From contig NZ_CP096972.1 of assembly GCF_024758725.1 (NCBI RefSeq), forward strand, positions 2,028,001 through 2,092,000: a stretch of 64,000 nucleotides of DNA, read 5' to 3'. A model generated the notes under the pieces. That model did not search any database, had not been told where the DNA came from, and saw only the letters and a program-made list of their open reading frames with translations. This DNA is from Sphingomonas sp. SUN039 (GTDB taxonomy: Bacteria; Pseudomonadota; Alphaproteobacteria; Sphingomonadales; Sphingomonadaceae). This document shows, in pieces, positions 42,493-52,324 of this stretch. Numbering within the stretch: position 1 is the stretch's first letter; each line of letters begins with the position of its first letter. A program made the position numbers and the translations under genes.

Positions 42493-44202
42493 TTACATCT
42501 CTTCGACGGCTGCCACCCCCATGATCGACAGTCCGTTACGGATAATTTGCCCTATACCATCGACGAGGAAAAGGCGCGCCGCACTTAGTTGACGGTCGTT
42601 AACCACCACAACCCGCCGATCCGCGCGCTCGTGTCCCAAATTGAAATAGCCGTGGAAGGCCGCAGCAAGGTCGTACAGGTAAAACGCGATCCGGTGCGGC
42701 TCGCGCGAAAGGGCTGCCGATTCGACGATTCGCGGGAATTGCGCGGCGAGTTTGACCAGTTCCAGATCCTCGGCATCGAGCCTCGCCACCGCCCCGACGT
42801 CCGCCGCCACGCCCGCCTCTGCCGCCTTGCGCCCGATCGATTTGATCCGCGCATGAGCATACTGGACATAGAATACCGGATTGTCCTTCGACGCTTCGAC
42901 CACCTTGGCGAAGTCGAAATCCATTTGCGCATCGGCCTTACGCGTCAGCATCGTGAAGCGGACGACGTCCTTGCCGACTTCGTTCACGACATCGGCGAGC
43001 GTCACGAAATTGCCCGAGCGCTTCGACATCTTCACCGGCTCGCCGTTGCGAAGCAGCCGGACCATCTGGATCAGCTTCACATCGAATGGCTTGCCGCCCG
43101 TAAGCGCAGAGACCGCGGCACGGATACGCTTGACCGTCCCGGCATGGTCCGCGCCCCAGATGTCGATCAGCGCGTCCGCCGTTTCCGATTTCTGGAAATG
43201 ATAGGCCATGTCGGCACCGAAATAGGTCCAGCTGCCGTCGGACTTCTTGATCGGGCGGTCCTGGTCATCGCCGAATTCGGTCGAACGGAACAGCGGCAGC
43301 GTGACCGGTTCCCAGTCGGGGTCGATCTCTCCCTTCGGCGCTTCGAGCTGGCCGTCGTAAACGAGGTCCATCTCGCGCAGTTTGGCTTCGGCTGCCTCGG
43401 GCTTTTTGGCGGCCTGAACGTCCGACTCGAACGAAACCACGTCATGACGAATGCCCAATAGGCCGAGGTCATGCTGGATGAGCTGCATCATGGCCTTGAC
43501 CGCTGCGACACGAAAATCGGCAAGCCATTCGCTCTCAGGCTTGCCAACAAGTTTATCGCCAACGACCCTTGCTAGCCCCTGACCAACCGCTTCCAAGTAA
43601 TCGCCTGGATACAGCCCCTCGGGAATATCTCCGACGTCCTCGCCCAGCGCCTCGCGATACCGCAGGTGCACCGACCGCGCGAGCACGTCGACCTGGCCGC
43701 CTGCGTCATTGACATAATATTCGCGCGTGACGCGGTGCCCCGCCCATTCGAGCAAGGTCGCCAGTGCATCGCCGACCACCGCGCCCCGGCAATGGCCCAT
43801 GTGCATCGGCCCGGTCGGGTTGGCGGAGACATATTCGATGTTGACCATCTTGCCCTCGCCAAGGTCAGACCGGCCATAGTCCGCGCCGCCCGCATGGACC
43901 GCCGCCAGTTCGTCACGCCAGATATCGTCGGCCAGCCGCAGGTTGATGAACCCCGGCCCGGCGATCTCGACCGAGGTCACACCGGGGACCGCCGCCAGTT
44001 CGGGCTTGAGCATTTCTGCCAGCGCACGCGGGGCCATGCCCGCGCCCTTGGCCAGCACCATCGCGGCATTGGTCGACAGGTCGCCGTGCGAAGGATCGCG
44101 CGGCGGCTCGACCGTCACATTGCCGCGCGGCGCATCCGCCACCGCCGCCACCCGGTCGAGCGCAGCACCGAGCTGCGCGGTGAAATTCTTGTAAAGCGTC
44201 AT
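42493..44202 (-). CDS. argS: Arginyl-tRNA synthetase
   Basis: 569 residues, class I. VSANPTGPMHMGHCRGAVVG holds the HIGH-like motif (HMGH), and VKMSKRSGNFVTL has the KMSK loop, which many ArgRS lack. An N-terminal Arg-tRNA-recognition domain (about 1-100) and a C-terminal anticodon domain are present. It charges tRNA-Arg. A SPOR gene follows after 15 bases. Confidence 0.95.
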   Translation of the reverse strand: MTLYKNFTAQLGAALDRVAAVADAPRGNVTVEPPRDPSHGDLSTNAAMVLAKGAGMAPRALAEMLKPELAAVPGVTSVEIAGPGFINLRLADDIWRDELAAVHAGGADYGRSDLGEGKMVNIEYVSANPTGPMHMGHCRGAVVGDALATLLEWAGHRVTREYYVNDAGGQVDVLARSVHLRYREALGEDVGDIPEGLYPGDYLEAVGQGLARVVGDKLVGKPESEWLADFRVAAVKAMMQLIQHDLGLLGIRHDVVSFESDVQAAKKPEAAEAKLREMDLVYDGQLEAPKGEIDPDWEPVTLPLFRSTEFGDDQDRPIKKSDGSWTYFGADMAYHFQKSETADALIDIWGADHAGTVKRIRAAVSALTGGKPFDVKLIQMVRLLRNGEPVKMSKRSGNFVTLADVVNEVGKDVVRFTMLTRKADAQMDFDFAKVVEASKDNPVFYVQYAHARIKSIGRKAAEAGVAADVGAVARLDAEDLELVKLAAQFPRIVESAALSREPHRIAFYLYDLAAAFHGYFNLGHERADRRVVVVNDRQLSAARLFLVDGIGQIIRNGLSIMGVAAVEEM

Positions 44203-44214
44203 GATGCGGCGCGC

Positions 44215-44856
44215 TTAGGCGAGATTGCGCGGCGACTCCAGCATCTCGCGGTTATGATGGATATGGACGCCGGATCCTGCCGCGCCGACCGCGCGCGCCA
44301 TGGCCGACGCGACGTCCGCTGCCGCTATGGCGCGGTACCGGTCGAACTGGCGCGGCGTCAGCGCGTTAGTGAGCGGACTGAGCGTGATTGCCAGCCGTTC
44401 GGCAAAGCGCGGATCGCCCGTCCGCTCCCCGACCAGCAAGCCGGGGCGGAATATGTCGAGCCGCTCATAACCCAGCGCCGTCACACTGGCCTCGGCGCGG
44501 CCCTTGGTTGCGATATAGAATGCCGACGATCGCGCGTCGGCCCCGACCGACGACACCATTATGAACTGCCGCGCCCCCGCCGTCCGGCCCGCAGTCGCCA
44601 CCGCGACGACGGCGTCGTGATCGATCGCCGCAAACGCATCGCGCGACCCCGCCTTTGAGATGGTCGTGCCGAGCGTCGAAACTACGACGTGGGGCTGCAT
44701 TTCGGCAATGACGCCCGGCCAGTCCTCGATGCGCGCCACCCGCTCTTTGCCGATGCCGGATGCGCGACGACCAACGACGATCAGGTCATGGCTTGCAAGT
44801 AATGGCGCCAGCAAACCACCGACCAATCCCGACGCGCCGAACAACATGATTTTCAT
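44215..44856 (-). CDS. NAD(P)H-binding Rossmann protein (atypical SDR)
   Basis: 213 residues. IMLFGASGLVGGLLAPLLAS is the dinucleotide-binding motif and FIMVSSVGADARSSAFYIATK holds a Ser and Tyr-x3-Lys-like pair (YIATK), close to the HTATIP2/YbjT group of NAD(P)H-binding proteins. A substrate is not known. It lies 12 bases before argS on the same strand. Confidence 0.8.
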   Translation of the reverse strand: MKIMLFGASGLVGGLLAPLLASHDLIVVGRRASGIGKERVARIEDWPGVIAEMQPHVVVSTLGTTISKAGSRDAFAAIDHDAVVAVATAGRTAGARQFIMVSSVGADARSSAFYIATKGRAEASVTALGYERLDIFRPGLLVGERTGDPRFAERLAITLSPLTNALTPRQFDRYRAIAAADVASAMARAVGAAGSGVHIHHNREMLESPRNLA

Positions 44857-44876
44857 GGGCTGACCTTAGCACCAGT

Positions 44877-46454
44877 TCAAACCGGCACCCAGTCCGCCCG
44901 CGTCATCGCGACCGGCGCTTTCGCGTCCCAATTGCTGTTGCGCCCGAGGATATCCGCGAGCGACCCCGTCGCTCTGATCTCGTCGAGCCCCCATTGCGTG
45001 AACGCCGCGACGCTGTTCACCGGATCGCCGTAGATATGCTTGCTGAGCAACGGATTGGTCATCGCCTGCGAAAACGCGTCGATCGCGACCATTTTCAGGA
45101 TCAGGCCGGGCAGCGGCGAGTTCGCAACGCGGTCCTCGGCGAACAACCCGACATAAAATTCGAGCTCGTCCGGCGAGGCGTAGAGCAACGCCAGCGCGCG
45201 CTGGCGCGCTTCGTCGCGGGTGACGTCGCGGAACGATGCCGCCCGCTTCATGCCGACCAGCGCGCGGTAATCATTGTACGACGCGATGCGATTGGTCCGC
45301 GCCTGCAGGACGGCGTTCTTTTCCACCCCGACGAGGAAATCGGCACTGTTGCCCAGCCCCAGCGCCGCTGTCGGTTGCGCGGCGACATATTCGAACGCCT
45401 TGGCGAGGCCGGCCCCCAGCAACGGGGCATTGTTGAGCTGGAACATCCACGCGTCGACCGGCGTCGCGTTCCACACCGTCTTCTCCGGCACCAGCGAGTG
45501 CCAACGGTAAAGCAGGCTGAATTCGGCGGTGATCCAGTTGGGCCGGTTCCACCTTGCGCTCCACGCGCACGCAGGGTCGGCACGCAGCTTCAGGCCCGTC
45601 GGCGCGATGTGGTTGATATATTCTTCGACGACGATCTTGATGAACATCACGATGACGATGTTGCGCGCCACCTGAAAAACATGCTCGTCGTCCCAGCCGG
45701 GATGCTGGGCCTCGATCTTGCCCGCCAGCCGGTTGTGTTCGCGCAGGAACAGGGCGTTGATCATCGACACCTGCGCGGTCGCATTGGCGCGGTCGCCACC
45801 GACGGCGAACAGGGTCCGCTTCTGATCGGTCGACGCGTGGCTGATCCCCAGCGGTGCATCGAGCACGGGCCTGCCCTCGCCATCGAGAAAGCGCGGGTCG
45901 AATGATTCTCCGTCGACCAGATACAGGAAGCACGGCCATTCCTCGCCCTCGGCGTCGATCTGCGACAACAGGCGGCCCTTTTGCCCCTGCTGCTCGGAGC
46001 CGAGCCGCAGCACGCGGGTCTGTTCCTCCGTGCGCCCATAGAGCGGACTCTGGTCGATCTCGTGGTTCGAGGTGGTCTTGCGCCGGTCTTCCGGATCCTG
46101 GACATGGGTGCGAATAAAGCCGTCGGTCAGATACTGGGCAAAGGCGGGAAACAGGCACGTCGATTTCGGGCATTCGACCTGGTCGGGTCCGGTCTTGGCG
46201 AACAGCGCCGCCACCGCTTCGACTTCGGGCAGGTCGGGCAGGTCGCGCGGCGGCAGGTGGCGCGCCGACCAGCTCCGGTCGGTCAGCCCCTTCCAGCTGA
46301 TATAGTCGCTGGCGGTACTCCACGGATGCGGGCGGTTCCGCGTCGAATTGACGACGTCGTTGATCGCGAAATTATTGACTGCCCGCGCAAACCACGGCCA
46401 GCGGTCGCCCAGCCAGTTCGCAAAATGGGTCAGGCGATTCAAGATCGCAGACAT
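44877..46454 (-). CDS. Haem peroxidase of the cyclooxygenase/alpha-dioxygenase type
   Basis: 525 residues, animal haem peroxidase superfamily. TTSNHEIDQSPLYGRTEEQT holds the distal His; FLREHNRLAGKI is the conserved superfamily helix; TAEFSLLYRWHSLVPEK matches the cyclooxygenase block that carries the catalytic Tyr (Y of LYRWH) and the proximal His (H of RWH). This suggests fatty acid oxygenation rather than plain peroxidase activity. No signal peptide is seen. No accessory gene for it lies nearby, except the Rossmann protein downstream. Confidence 0.78.
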   Translation of the reverse strand: MSAILNRLTHFANWLGDRWPWFARAVNNFAINDVVNSTRNRPHPWSTASDYISWKGLTDRSWSARHLPPRDLPDLPEVEAVAALFAKTGPDQVECPKSTCLFPAFAQYLTDGFIRTHVQDPEDRRKTTSNHEIDQSPLYGRTEEQTRVLRLGSEQQGQKGRLLSQIDAEGEEWPCFLYLVDGESFDPRFLDGEGRPVLDAPLGISHASTDQKRTLFAVGGDRANATAQVSMINALFLREHNRLAGKIEAQHPGWDDEHVFQVARNIVIVMFIKIVVEEYINHIAPTGLKLRADPACAWSARWNRPNWITAEFSLLYRWHSLVPEKTVWNATPVDAWMFQLNNAPLLGAGLAKAFEYVAAQPTAALGLGNSADFLVGVEKNAVLQARTNRIASYNDYRALVGMKRAASFRDVTRDEARQRALALLYASPDELEFYVGLFAEDRVANSPLPGLILKMVAIDAFSQAMTNPLLSKHIYGDPVNSVAAFTQWGLDEIRATGSLADILGRNSNWDAKAPVAMTRADWVPV

Positions 46455-46544
46455 GCGCCGACTCTCCCCCGGGAAGTATCGGCAGAACGTAACACTTCGG
46501 GGACGGCGACGGAATGCTTTCGCGCGACTTAACCGACCGACCAG

Positions 46545-47711
46545 TCAGGCGCGGATCAAGGTCTCGCCGAACTTTACGCCGGTTTCGTCGGGGAACAGCG
46601 CCGCGCGCACGCGCACCGGGTCGAGTCCGTAGTGCTGCGCCAGCGCCGCGCCGATCAGCGTGTCGAGGCTGAGCGTCGGTCTCAGGTCGCGCCCCTCGAA
46701 CAAATTCGCGTTCGACAATCCCGGCCAGTCCGCCACCACGCGCCCGCCCGCCACCGAGCCGCCGAGCAGCATCGCCGCCGAGCCGGTGCCGTGATCGGTG
46801 CCGCCGGTGCCATTGACCGCGACCGTCCGCCCGAATTCGGTCGCGACGATCACCAGCGTATTCGCCCATTGCGGCCCCAACCCGGTCTTCAACGCCGCGA
46901 GCAGCGCATCGAGGCCCTTCAGCTGTGCATTGAGCCGCCCTGCCTGTTGGGCATGGGTATCCCAGCCGCCGGTCTCGATCATCGCAATCCGCGTCGTCGG
47001 TCCCATCAGCAACCGCGCCGCGAGCGCACCAGTCGCCGCCGCGTTCTTGCCGCCTGCATCGCTCAGATCGCCGGTCATCGACCGCGTCGCCATCGCCTGC
47101 TGCCACAGCGGATGGAGTTGCGGGTCCGCCGCATACATCGCCGACACCCGCATCAGCAGATCGTCGGGCGCGTCGGGCAACGCCGACGGCGCATAGGACG
47201 CGACCTCGACACGCCCCCGCAACGCCGCCGGAACTGTCGAAGAAATCGCAATCGCTTCGGCGTGCGACTTCGGCAACAGCGCGAGGAAGCGGTTCAGCCA
47301 GCCGTCCTTCAACTGGTACGGCTGGGTGCCGCCCGTCTCCAACACATTCTGCCCGTCGAAATGCGAACGATCCCGGTATCGCGAGGCGACCGCGTGCGCG
47401 AAAAGCGCCTGCTTGTCGCCGAACATCCTTGCCGTCTCGACCATCGCCGGGTGAAGCGTGAACATCGTGTCGAGCTTCGCCCCGCCCGGAACCGCCAGGC
47501 TCCCGCGCGCTGCCGCAAAGCCCGGATCGCCGGTCGGCATGACGATATTCAGCCCGTCCGCCGCGCCGCGCTGGATGACGAACACGAAGCGCCGCTCGGT
47601 CGGGGCCGCCGCAAAGGCGATCCCGGGCAATGTCGCCAACCCGGCACCCGCCAGCCCCGAGCCGAGGACGCGGCGACGACCAATGGGCCTTCCGATCATC
47701 AGTTCCGACAT
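46545..47711 (-). CDS. DUF1501 domain-containing protein, Tat-exported
   Basis: 388 residues. The N-terminus GRPIGRRRVLGSGLAGAGLA is a twin-arginine signal (R-R-x-hydrophobic), then FVFVIQRGAADGLNIVMP, IAMIETGGWDTHAQQAGRLN and VIVATEFGRTVAVNGTGGTD, typical for DUF1501, a sulfatase/phosphatase-fold family of unknown function. It follows the DUF1800 gene after three bases; these two are nearly always paired. Both probably come from the EcfG promoter at 49.25 kb. Confidence 0.88.
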   Translation of the reverse strand: MSELMIGRPIGRRRVLGSGLAGAGLATLPGIAFAAAPTERRFVFVIQRGAADGLNIVMPTGDPGFAAARGSLAVPGGAKLDTMFTLHPAMVETARMFGDKQALFAHAVASRYRDRSHFDGQNVLETGGTQPYQLKDGWLNRFLALLPKSHAEAIAISSTVPAALRGRVEVASYAPSALPDAPDDLLMRVSAMYAADPQLHPLWQQAMATRSMTGDLSDAGGKNAAATGALAARLLMGPTTRIAMIETGGWDTHAQQAGRLNAQLKGLDALLAALKTGLGPQWANTLVIVATEFGRTVAVNGTGGTDHGTGSAAMLLGGSVAGGRVVADWPGLSNANLFEGRDLRPTLSLDTLIGAALAQHYGLDPVRVRAALFPDETGVKFGETLIRA

Positions 47712-47714
47712 CGC

Positions 47715-49211
47715 CTATCTCCGCATGAATTCGGGCGCGACCAGCACCAGCGCCAATCCCTCGACCGGGCTTTCCGCACGCCCGACCGCCGCCAGTGTCG
47801 CCGCGCTGCCGCCGCCCGGCAAGACCTTTGCGGCCAGCGCCCTCGGGTCGAACGCCGCACCCCCGGCCCGGGTTGCAAGCCGCGACGCCGCCTCGACCCG
47901 GCGCAGCAGGGCATCGGGTCCGGCCCAGCTTGCATCCAGATCGTCCCAGCCTGCGGGCGAACCGGGTTTCCACACCGGCTGGCCGAGCTGATTCATCAGG
48001 CCCGCGACCGCCTGTCCCTCGACCTGCTTCGTGCCGACCGCGCGCAAGGCAGAGATCGACCAGTCCCACGGTGTCTTGAACTTGGCCCCCGTCGCCGCAG
48101 TTTCGGGCGCGTCGATCAGGATGCGGTACAGCGCGGGCAAATCGCCACCGGTTTTCAGGAAAGCGTCCGACAGCCGCGCAACCAGCGCGGGCGGGGGCGT
48201 GTCGCCCGTGAAATGCCGCGCCAGCTTCGTCGCAATATGCGTTGCTGTCGCGGGCGAGGCCGCCAGATCGGCAAGCACGGCACGTGCCTGTCCCTCGCCG
48301 TCCTGGTCGTAGCGCCGCCCCATGATCGTGCGGGAGCCGGGCTCGTGCAGCGCGGGCGCGAACAGGAACGCACCCGGCTGTCCTTCCGCAAAGCGCGCCA
48401 TCGGCCCGCGCGTGATGCCCGCGACGCTCCACCCGGTCATCGCGCGCGCGAACTCGGTGACATCGGCTTGGGTATAGCCCGTCCGCACGCCCAGCGTGTG
48501 CAGTTCCATGATTTCGCGCGCGAGGTTCTCGTTCAGCCCGATCTTGCGCCGCCCACGCGCCGCGACGGCGGTGCCCACGCGGCTGGTCGGCCCGATCGAC
48601 TGCGCCTGGTCGAGATAGAGCAGCATCGCCGGATGCGTCTCCACCGCGAGCAGCATGTCGGCAAAACGTCCAAGCACATGCGGGCGGATCGCCTCGACCT
48701 CGAGCAGCCCGCCCATGCCGATCACCGGCAGCTTGTCGATCGAGATCGCGAAATGGTTCGCCCAGAAATGCACCATCCGCTCGACGAACGGCGCGGGGCT
48801 GGTCAGCGCGGCATTAGCGCGCGCGCCGACCAGCGCGATATATTCGCTGCGTGCCACCTGTCCCGCATATTTGCGCGACGCCTTCAGCGCCGCCTGCACG
48901 CTCTCGCCGGTGGGCGCGCCACCCGCATCCATCGCCATAGTGTCGGCGCGCGCGGCCTTGGCAGTACCTGCCCGGTTCCCGGGCCCACCCCCGAGCATCG
49001 CCACCTGCTGCCGATAGGCGCGCGTTTCCTCGAGATAATCGGCCAGCCCTTGCGCGACGGTGGCGCGCGTGGGTGCCGAGGCAAAGGCGGCGGGCCGGAC
49101 ATCGAAGCGGTCGAACTGCGCGAGAAGGGCACGGCGCGCATCGCCGACGGGCGCGTCATCGGGGCGAACCCCGAAACCGAAGCGATTAGCGGCAGTGGAG
49201 TAATCGGTCAT
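47715..49211 (-). CDS. DUF1800 domain-containing protein
   Basis: 498 residues. AANRFGFGVRPDD, MVHFWANHFAISIDKLPVIG, NENLAREIMELHTLGVRTGY and TQADVTEFARAMTGWSV are the signature blocks of DUF1800, often found with DUF1501. Its role is unknown; a complex with the exported partner is a common guess. A perfect EcfG promoter ends 41 bases upstream and GAGGT precedes the ATG, so expression in general stress is likely. Confidence 0.88.
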   Translation of the reverse strand: MTDYSTAANRFGFGVRPDDAPVGDARRALLAQFDRFDVRPAAFASAPTRATVAQGLADYLEETRAYRQQVAMLGGGPGNRAGTAKAARADTMAMDAGGAPTGESVQAALKASRKYAGQVARSEYIALVGARANAALTSPAPFVERMVHFWANHFAISIDKLPVIGMGGLLEVEAIRPHVLGRFADMLLAVETHPAMLLYLDQAQSIGPTSRVGTAVAARGRRKIGLNENLAREIMELHTLGVRTGYTQADVTEFARAMTGWSVAGITRGPMARFAEGQPGAFLFAPALHEPGSRTIMGRRYDQDGEGQARAVLADLAASPATATHIATKLARHFTGDTPPPALVARLSDAFLKTGGDLPALYRILIDAPETAATGAKFKTPWDWSISALRAVGTKQVEGQAVAGLMNQLGQPVWKPGSPAGWDDLDASWAGPDALLRRVEAASRLATRAGGAAFDPRALAAKVLPGGGSAATLAAVGRAESPVEGLALVLVAPEFMRR

Positions 49212-49251
49212 GCGCGGACCTCGCAGAACAGTTCCGGTCGCTCAACGCACC

Positions 49252-49276
49252 AACGGTCACCGCCCTTCGCTGTTCC
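49252..49276 (-). promoter_or_regulatory. EcfG promoter of DUF1800-DUF1501
   Basis: Minus strand: GGAAC (49276-49272), 16 bases, CGTT (49255-49252). The DUF1800 start is 41 bases from the -10 box, a leader of about 34 bases. It lies at the 3' end of the LytTR gene. Confidence 0.65.
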
Positions 49277-50144
49277 CGATCCATCCGGCTGCCCTGAGGC
49301 GGATAACCGCCGACCGTGCCACGGGGGCCACCACGCCGTTCGACAGACGAACGCGCATCGAGCGCGGCGTTCCCTCGACCGCGACAACTGCTTCCTCGGC
49401 AATCCACCACGACCGATGGATTTGCAGGCCGCTGGTCCGGGTGGCGCCGATGGCCTGCGACAGCGGCATCAGGAGCAGTTCGGACCCGCCCGGTCGATGC
49501 ACCCGGACATAATGGTCCTCCATCTGGAGCGCGAGCACGTTCGTTTCCAAGGCGGGCGATACCGCGTCGTGCACGGGAACAGGCGATGTCTTTGATGACG
49601 ATGCGCCGGTCCGCCTCAACCACAACGCCGCTCCCAGCATTGCCAGCAGGCCGATGGTCGCGGTCTGCGCGAACCAGAGCCAAAACGGCAAGGACAGGCG
49701 GGCAAGCTCCGGCCAGAGCCAGAAGGCTGCGGCTCGCGTGAACAGGGTTTGCGGGATGCTCGCGAGCAGCGCGGCACCGCTCAATACCGGCCACCACGCG
49801 ATCGAACCGGCAGGAACCCGCGATTTGGCGATCCTGAACGCCGTTCCGTACAGCATGACGCCGAGCAGCGTCGAGGCGACCCAATAGCCCAGCCGACGAC
49901 CCGCACCGTCGTTCAAATAAGTGCCGAACGGTCCCAAGGCCGCAAGGACCGCGCCGACAAGGATTGCCCCGCCGATCCAGTATAACGCCGAGACCAGCGG
50001 GCGAGACGGTGCCCGGTCGAGGGTGGCTGCCTGCGTCACGAGCCCACCTATAGCCCGACCCGCATGCCGCGCGAAGTCTAATCGCCCGTTCGCGAACCGC
50101 TTCGCCCATTCGCGTAATCGGGCTTCGGCAAGCTGCCGCAGCAT
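49257..50144 (-). CDS. Membrane-bound LytTR family transcriptional regulator
   Basis: 295 residues. Four membrane helices (for example LVSALYWIGGAILVGAVLAAL and FWLWFAQTATIGLLAMLGAA) fill residues about 45-175; the C-terminal LytTR domain has LALQMEDHYVRVHRPGG and LQIHRSWWIAEEAV, the DNA-contacting beta strands. Such regulators sense membrane signals directly. It diverges from a secreted hydrolase gene 32 bases away, which is its likely target (inference). Confidence 0.82.
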   Translation of the reverse strand: MLRQLAEARLREWAKRFANGRLDFARHAGRAIGGLVTQAATLDRAPSRPLVSALYWIGGAILVGAVLAALGPFGTYLNDGAGRRLGYWVASTLLGVMLYGTAFRIAKSRVPAGSIAWWPVLSGAALLASIPQTLFTRAAAFWLWPELARLSLPFWLWFAQTATIGLLAMLGAALWLRRTGASSSKTSPVPVHDAVSPALETNVLALQMEDHYVRVHRPGGSELLLMPLSQAIGATRTSGLQIHRSWWIAEEAVVAVEGTPRSMRVRLSNGVVAPVARSAVIRLRAAGWIGNSEGR

Positions 50145-50176
50145 GCGTAGCTCATATCGTCAAAACGGAGTTCGAC

Positions 50177-51145
50177 ATGTTTACACGTACCCTCGTCACG
50201 GCGCTCCTCGTCCTGACTGCGACACAGGCTCCTGCCCAAGGCCAGCAAGCGGGCTTCGAGCGCCGCGCCATGCCCGACGGCACCGAAGTCGGAATCTGGT
50301 ATCCCGCTTCGGGCACGCCGTCCCGTCAACGCATGGGTCTTTATGCCCAGGACGTGGTTGTCGGCAGCAAAGCGCCCGACGGACGTTATCCGCTGATCGT
50401 AATGTCGCACGGCACCGGCGGCGATTTCGCGAGCCATGTCGACACCGCGACGGCCCTCGCTCGCGCGGGCTTTATCGTCGCGGCGCTCACCCATCCGGGC
50501 GACAACTGGCGCGATAACAGCCGGGCGACCCAGATCGCCGCCCGTCCACCGGCACTCAGCGCCTTGATTACCTACATGCTCGACGACTGGCAGGGGCATG
50601 CCGTCATCGACAGGGACCGCATCGGTGCCTTCGGTTTTTCGGCGGGCGGCTTTACGGTGCTGGTCGCCGCAGGCGGACGGCCCGATCTGTCGCGCCTTGC
50701 CGATCATTGCGCGCAACATCCCGCCTTCTTCGACTGTATGCTGCTCAGGCAACAACGACCGACCGCCTCGGCGGCACCGGCCGCTTCCGGGGATCCGCGG
50801 ATCAAGGCAATCGTCGTCGCTGCGCCCGCGCTCGGCTTCGCTTTCGATCGCGCAGGCCTTTCAAAAGTCAGGCTTCCCGTGCAGCTCTGGCGCGCGGATG
50901 ACGACCATATCCTTCCCGCGCCCCATTATGCCGATGCTGTCCGCGCCGCGCTTCCGCGCCGACCGGATTTCCACGCTGTACCGGGTGCCGGGCATTTCGA
51001 TTTTCTCGCTCCCTGCGCCGACCCGTCCATCGTTCCGCAAATCTGCGGGAGCGCGGCGGGCTTCGATCGCACCGCGTTTCATGCGCGCTTCAATGCCGAT
51101 GTCGTGCGGTTCTTTACGGCCAAACTGTCGCGGCGGCGGCGATAG
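50177..51145 (+). CDS. Secreted alpha/beta hydrolase (dienelactone hydrolase-like)
   Basis: 322 residues. Signal peptide MFTRTLVTALLVLTATQAPAQ, then LIVMSHGTGGDFASHVDTA (oxyanion region), IGAFGFSAGGFTVLVAA with the nucleophile Ser in GFSAGG, a late Asp in WRADDDHILP and His in VPGAGHFDFLAPC. The triad is complete. The substrate is unknown; family members include predicted dienelactone hydrolases and lipases. It is divergent from the LytTR gene. Confidence 0.85.
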   Translation: MFTRTLVTALLVLTATQAPAQGQQAGFERRAMPDGTEVGIWYPASGTPSRQRMGLYAQDVVVGSKAPDGRYPLIVMSHGTGGDFASHVDTATALARAGFIVAALTHPGDNWRDNSRATQIAARPPALSALITYMLDDWQGHAVIDRDRIGAFGFSAGGFTVLVAAGGRPDLSRLADHCAQHPAFFDCMLLRQQRPTASAAPAASGDPRIKAIVVAAPALGFAFDRAGLSKVRLPVQLWRADDDHILPAPHYADAVRAALPRRPDFHAVPGAGHFDFLAPCADPSIVPQICGSAAGFDRTAFHARFNADVVRFFTAKLSRRRR

Positions 51146-51157
51146 GTCGTGCGGACC

Positions 51158-52324
51158 TCAAAACCCCTCCGGCATCTCCACATCCCCCACCACTTCCCGA
51201 TACCGCGCAATCGCGTAGCGATCCGTCATCCCCGCGATGAAGTCGCCGATGTGGCGGCTGCGGGCGGGGTCGGCTTCGGGGAGGCTCTCGCGCCATTCTT
51301 CGGGCAACCGCGCCGGATCGTCGCGGTAGGCGGCGAACAGCCCCGCGATCAGTTCCTGCGCGCGATCGGCGACTTCGGTCTGGCGAGGATGGTGGTAGAG
51401 CTTGGCGTACATGAACGCCTTGAGCGCGCGCTCCTCCTCGGCCATGGTCGGCGAAAAGCCCGACAGCGCCATGCTCGCCGCGCGGACATCGGCGACGCTG
51501 GTCACCCCTGCCGCTGCCGTCCGCGCGCGGGTTTCGTCGATCACGTCGTTGACCATTGTCCCGATCTGTTGCCGGATCAGTTCGGCACGCAGCCGCCGGT
51601 GCGGGACATCGGGATAGCGGCGCAGCACCGCCGCCCAGCCGCGCGCGACCAGCGGCAGCGCGGCCAGTTCGTCGAAATCGAGCAATCCCGCGCGCAAGCC
51701 ATCATCGATGTCGTGGTTGTCGTACGCAATGTCGTCGGCGACCGCCGCGACCTGTGCCTCGAGACTTGGCTGGCCGGTCAGGTCGAGCGCGAACCCGGCA
51801 TCGACCTCCGCCAGTGCCCAGCCCGGCGTCGCGACCGGGCCATTGTGCTTGGCCAGCCCCTCCAGTGCCTCCCAGCTGAGATTCAGCCCGCGCCAGCGCG
51901 GATAGGGACTGTCGATCTGCGACAGCACCCGTAGCGTATGGCCGTTGTGGTCGAAACCGCCAACATCTTGCATCGCCGCTTTCAGGGCATCCTCGCCCGC
52001 ATGGCCGAACGGCGGGTGGCCGATGTCATGGGCAAGACACAGGGCCTCGGTCAGATCCTCGTCGAGGCCGAGCGCGCGGGCGATCGTCCGCCCGATCTGC
52101 GCGACCTCCAGGCTGTGGGTCAGGCGCACCCGGAAATGGTCGCCGTCGGGGGCGACGAACACTTGCGTCTTGTGCCGCAGCCGCCGGAAACTGATCGAAT
52201 GGATGATGCGGTCGCGGTCGCGCTGGAACGCGGTGCGGGGACCGCGCGTCTCGCCGGTGACCTCGAAATGCTGGCGGCCACGACTGAGCGCCGAATCGCT
52301 CGCGAGCATCGCCAGCGGCTTCAT
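51158..52324 (-). CDS. dgt: Deoxyguanosinetriphosphate triphosphohydrolase-like protein
   Basis: 388 residues, HD superfamily. [48 protein letters not shown] (His-Asp metal site) and [14 protein letters not shown] are those of dGTPase-like proteins, which remove triphosphate from dNTPs and tune nucleotide pools. The ATG overlaps the stop of the SPOR/TPR gene. In many Alphaproteobacteria it lies next to argS; here it is 7 kb away. Confidence 0.9.
   Translation of the reverse strand: MKPLAMLASDSALSRGRQHFEVTGETRGPRTAFQRDRDRIIHSISFRRLRHKTQVFVAPDGDHFRVRLTHSLEVAQIGRTIARALGLDEDLTEALCLAHDIGHPPFGHAGEDALKAAMQDVGGFDHNGHTLRVLSQIDSPYPRWRGLNLSWEALEGLAKHNGPVATPGWALAEVDAGFALDLTGQPSLEAQVAAVADDIAYDNHDIDDGLRAGLLDFDELAALPLVARGWAAVLRRYPDVPHRRLRAELIRQQIGTMVNDVIDETRARTAAAGVTSVADVRAASMALSGFSPTMAEEERALKAFMYAKLYHHPRQTEVADRAQELIAGLFAAYRDDPARLPEEWRESLPEADPARSRHIGDFIAGMTDRYAIARYREVVGDVEMPEGF

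Noticed and set aside
43279-43310. GGAAC-GGTT pair on the plus strand inside argS
   Set aside because: Spacer of 15, imperfect -10, inside and antisense to a coding sequence; likely chance.
46372-48432. 686-codon open frame on the minus strand, shifted against DUF1501/DUF1800
   Set aside because: Shifted-frame translation of the real genes, Gly/Arg-rich, no conserved segments.
46632-49595. 987-codon open frame on the plus strand across DUF1501 and DUF1800
   Set aside because: Antisense shadow of two well-supported family members; composition dominated by Arg, Gln and His, no motif.
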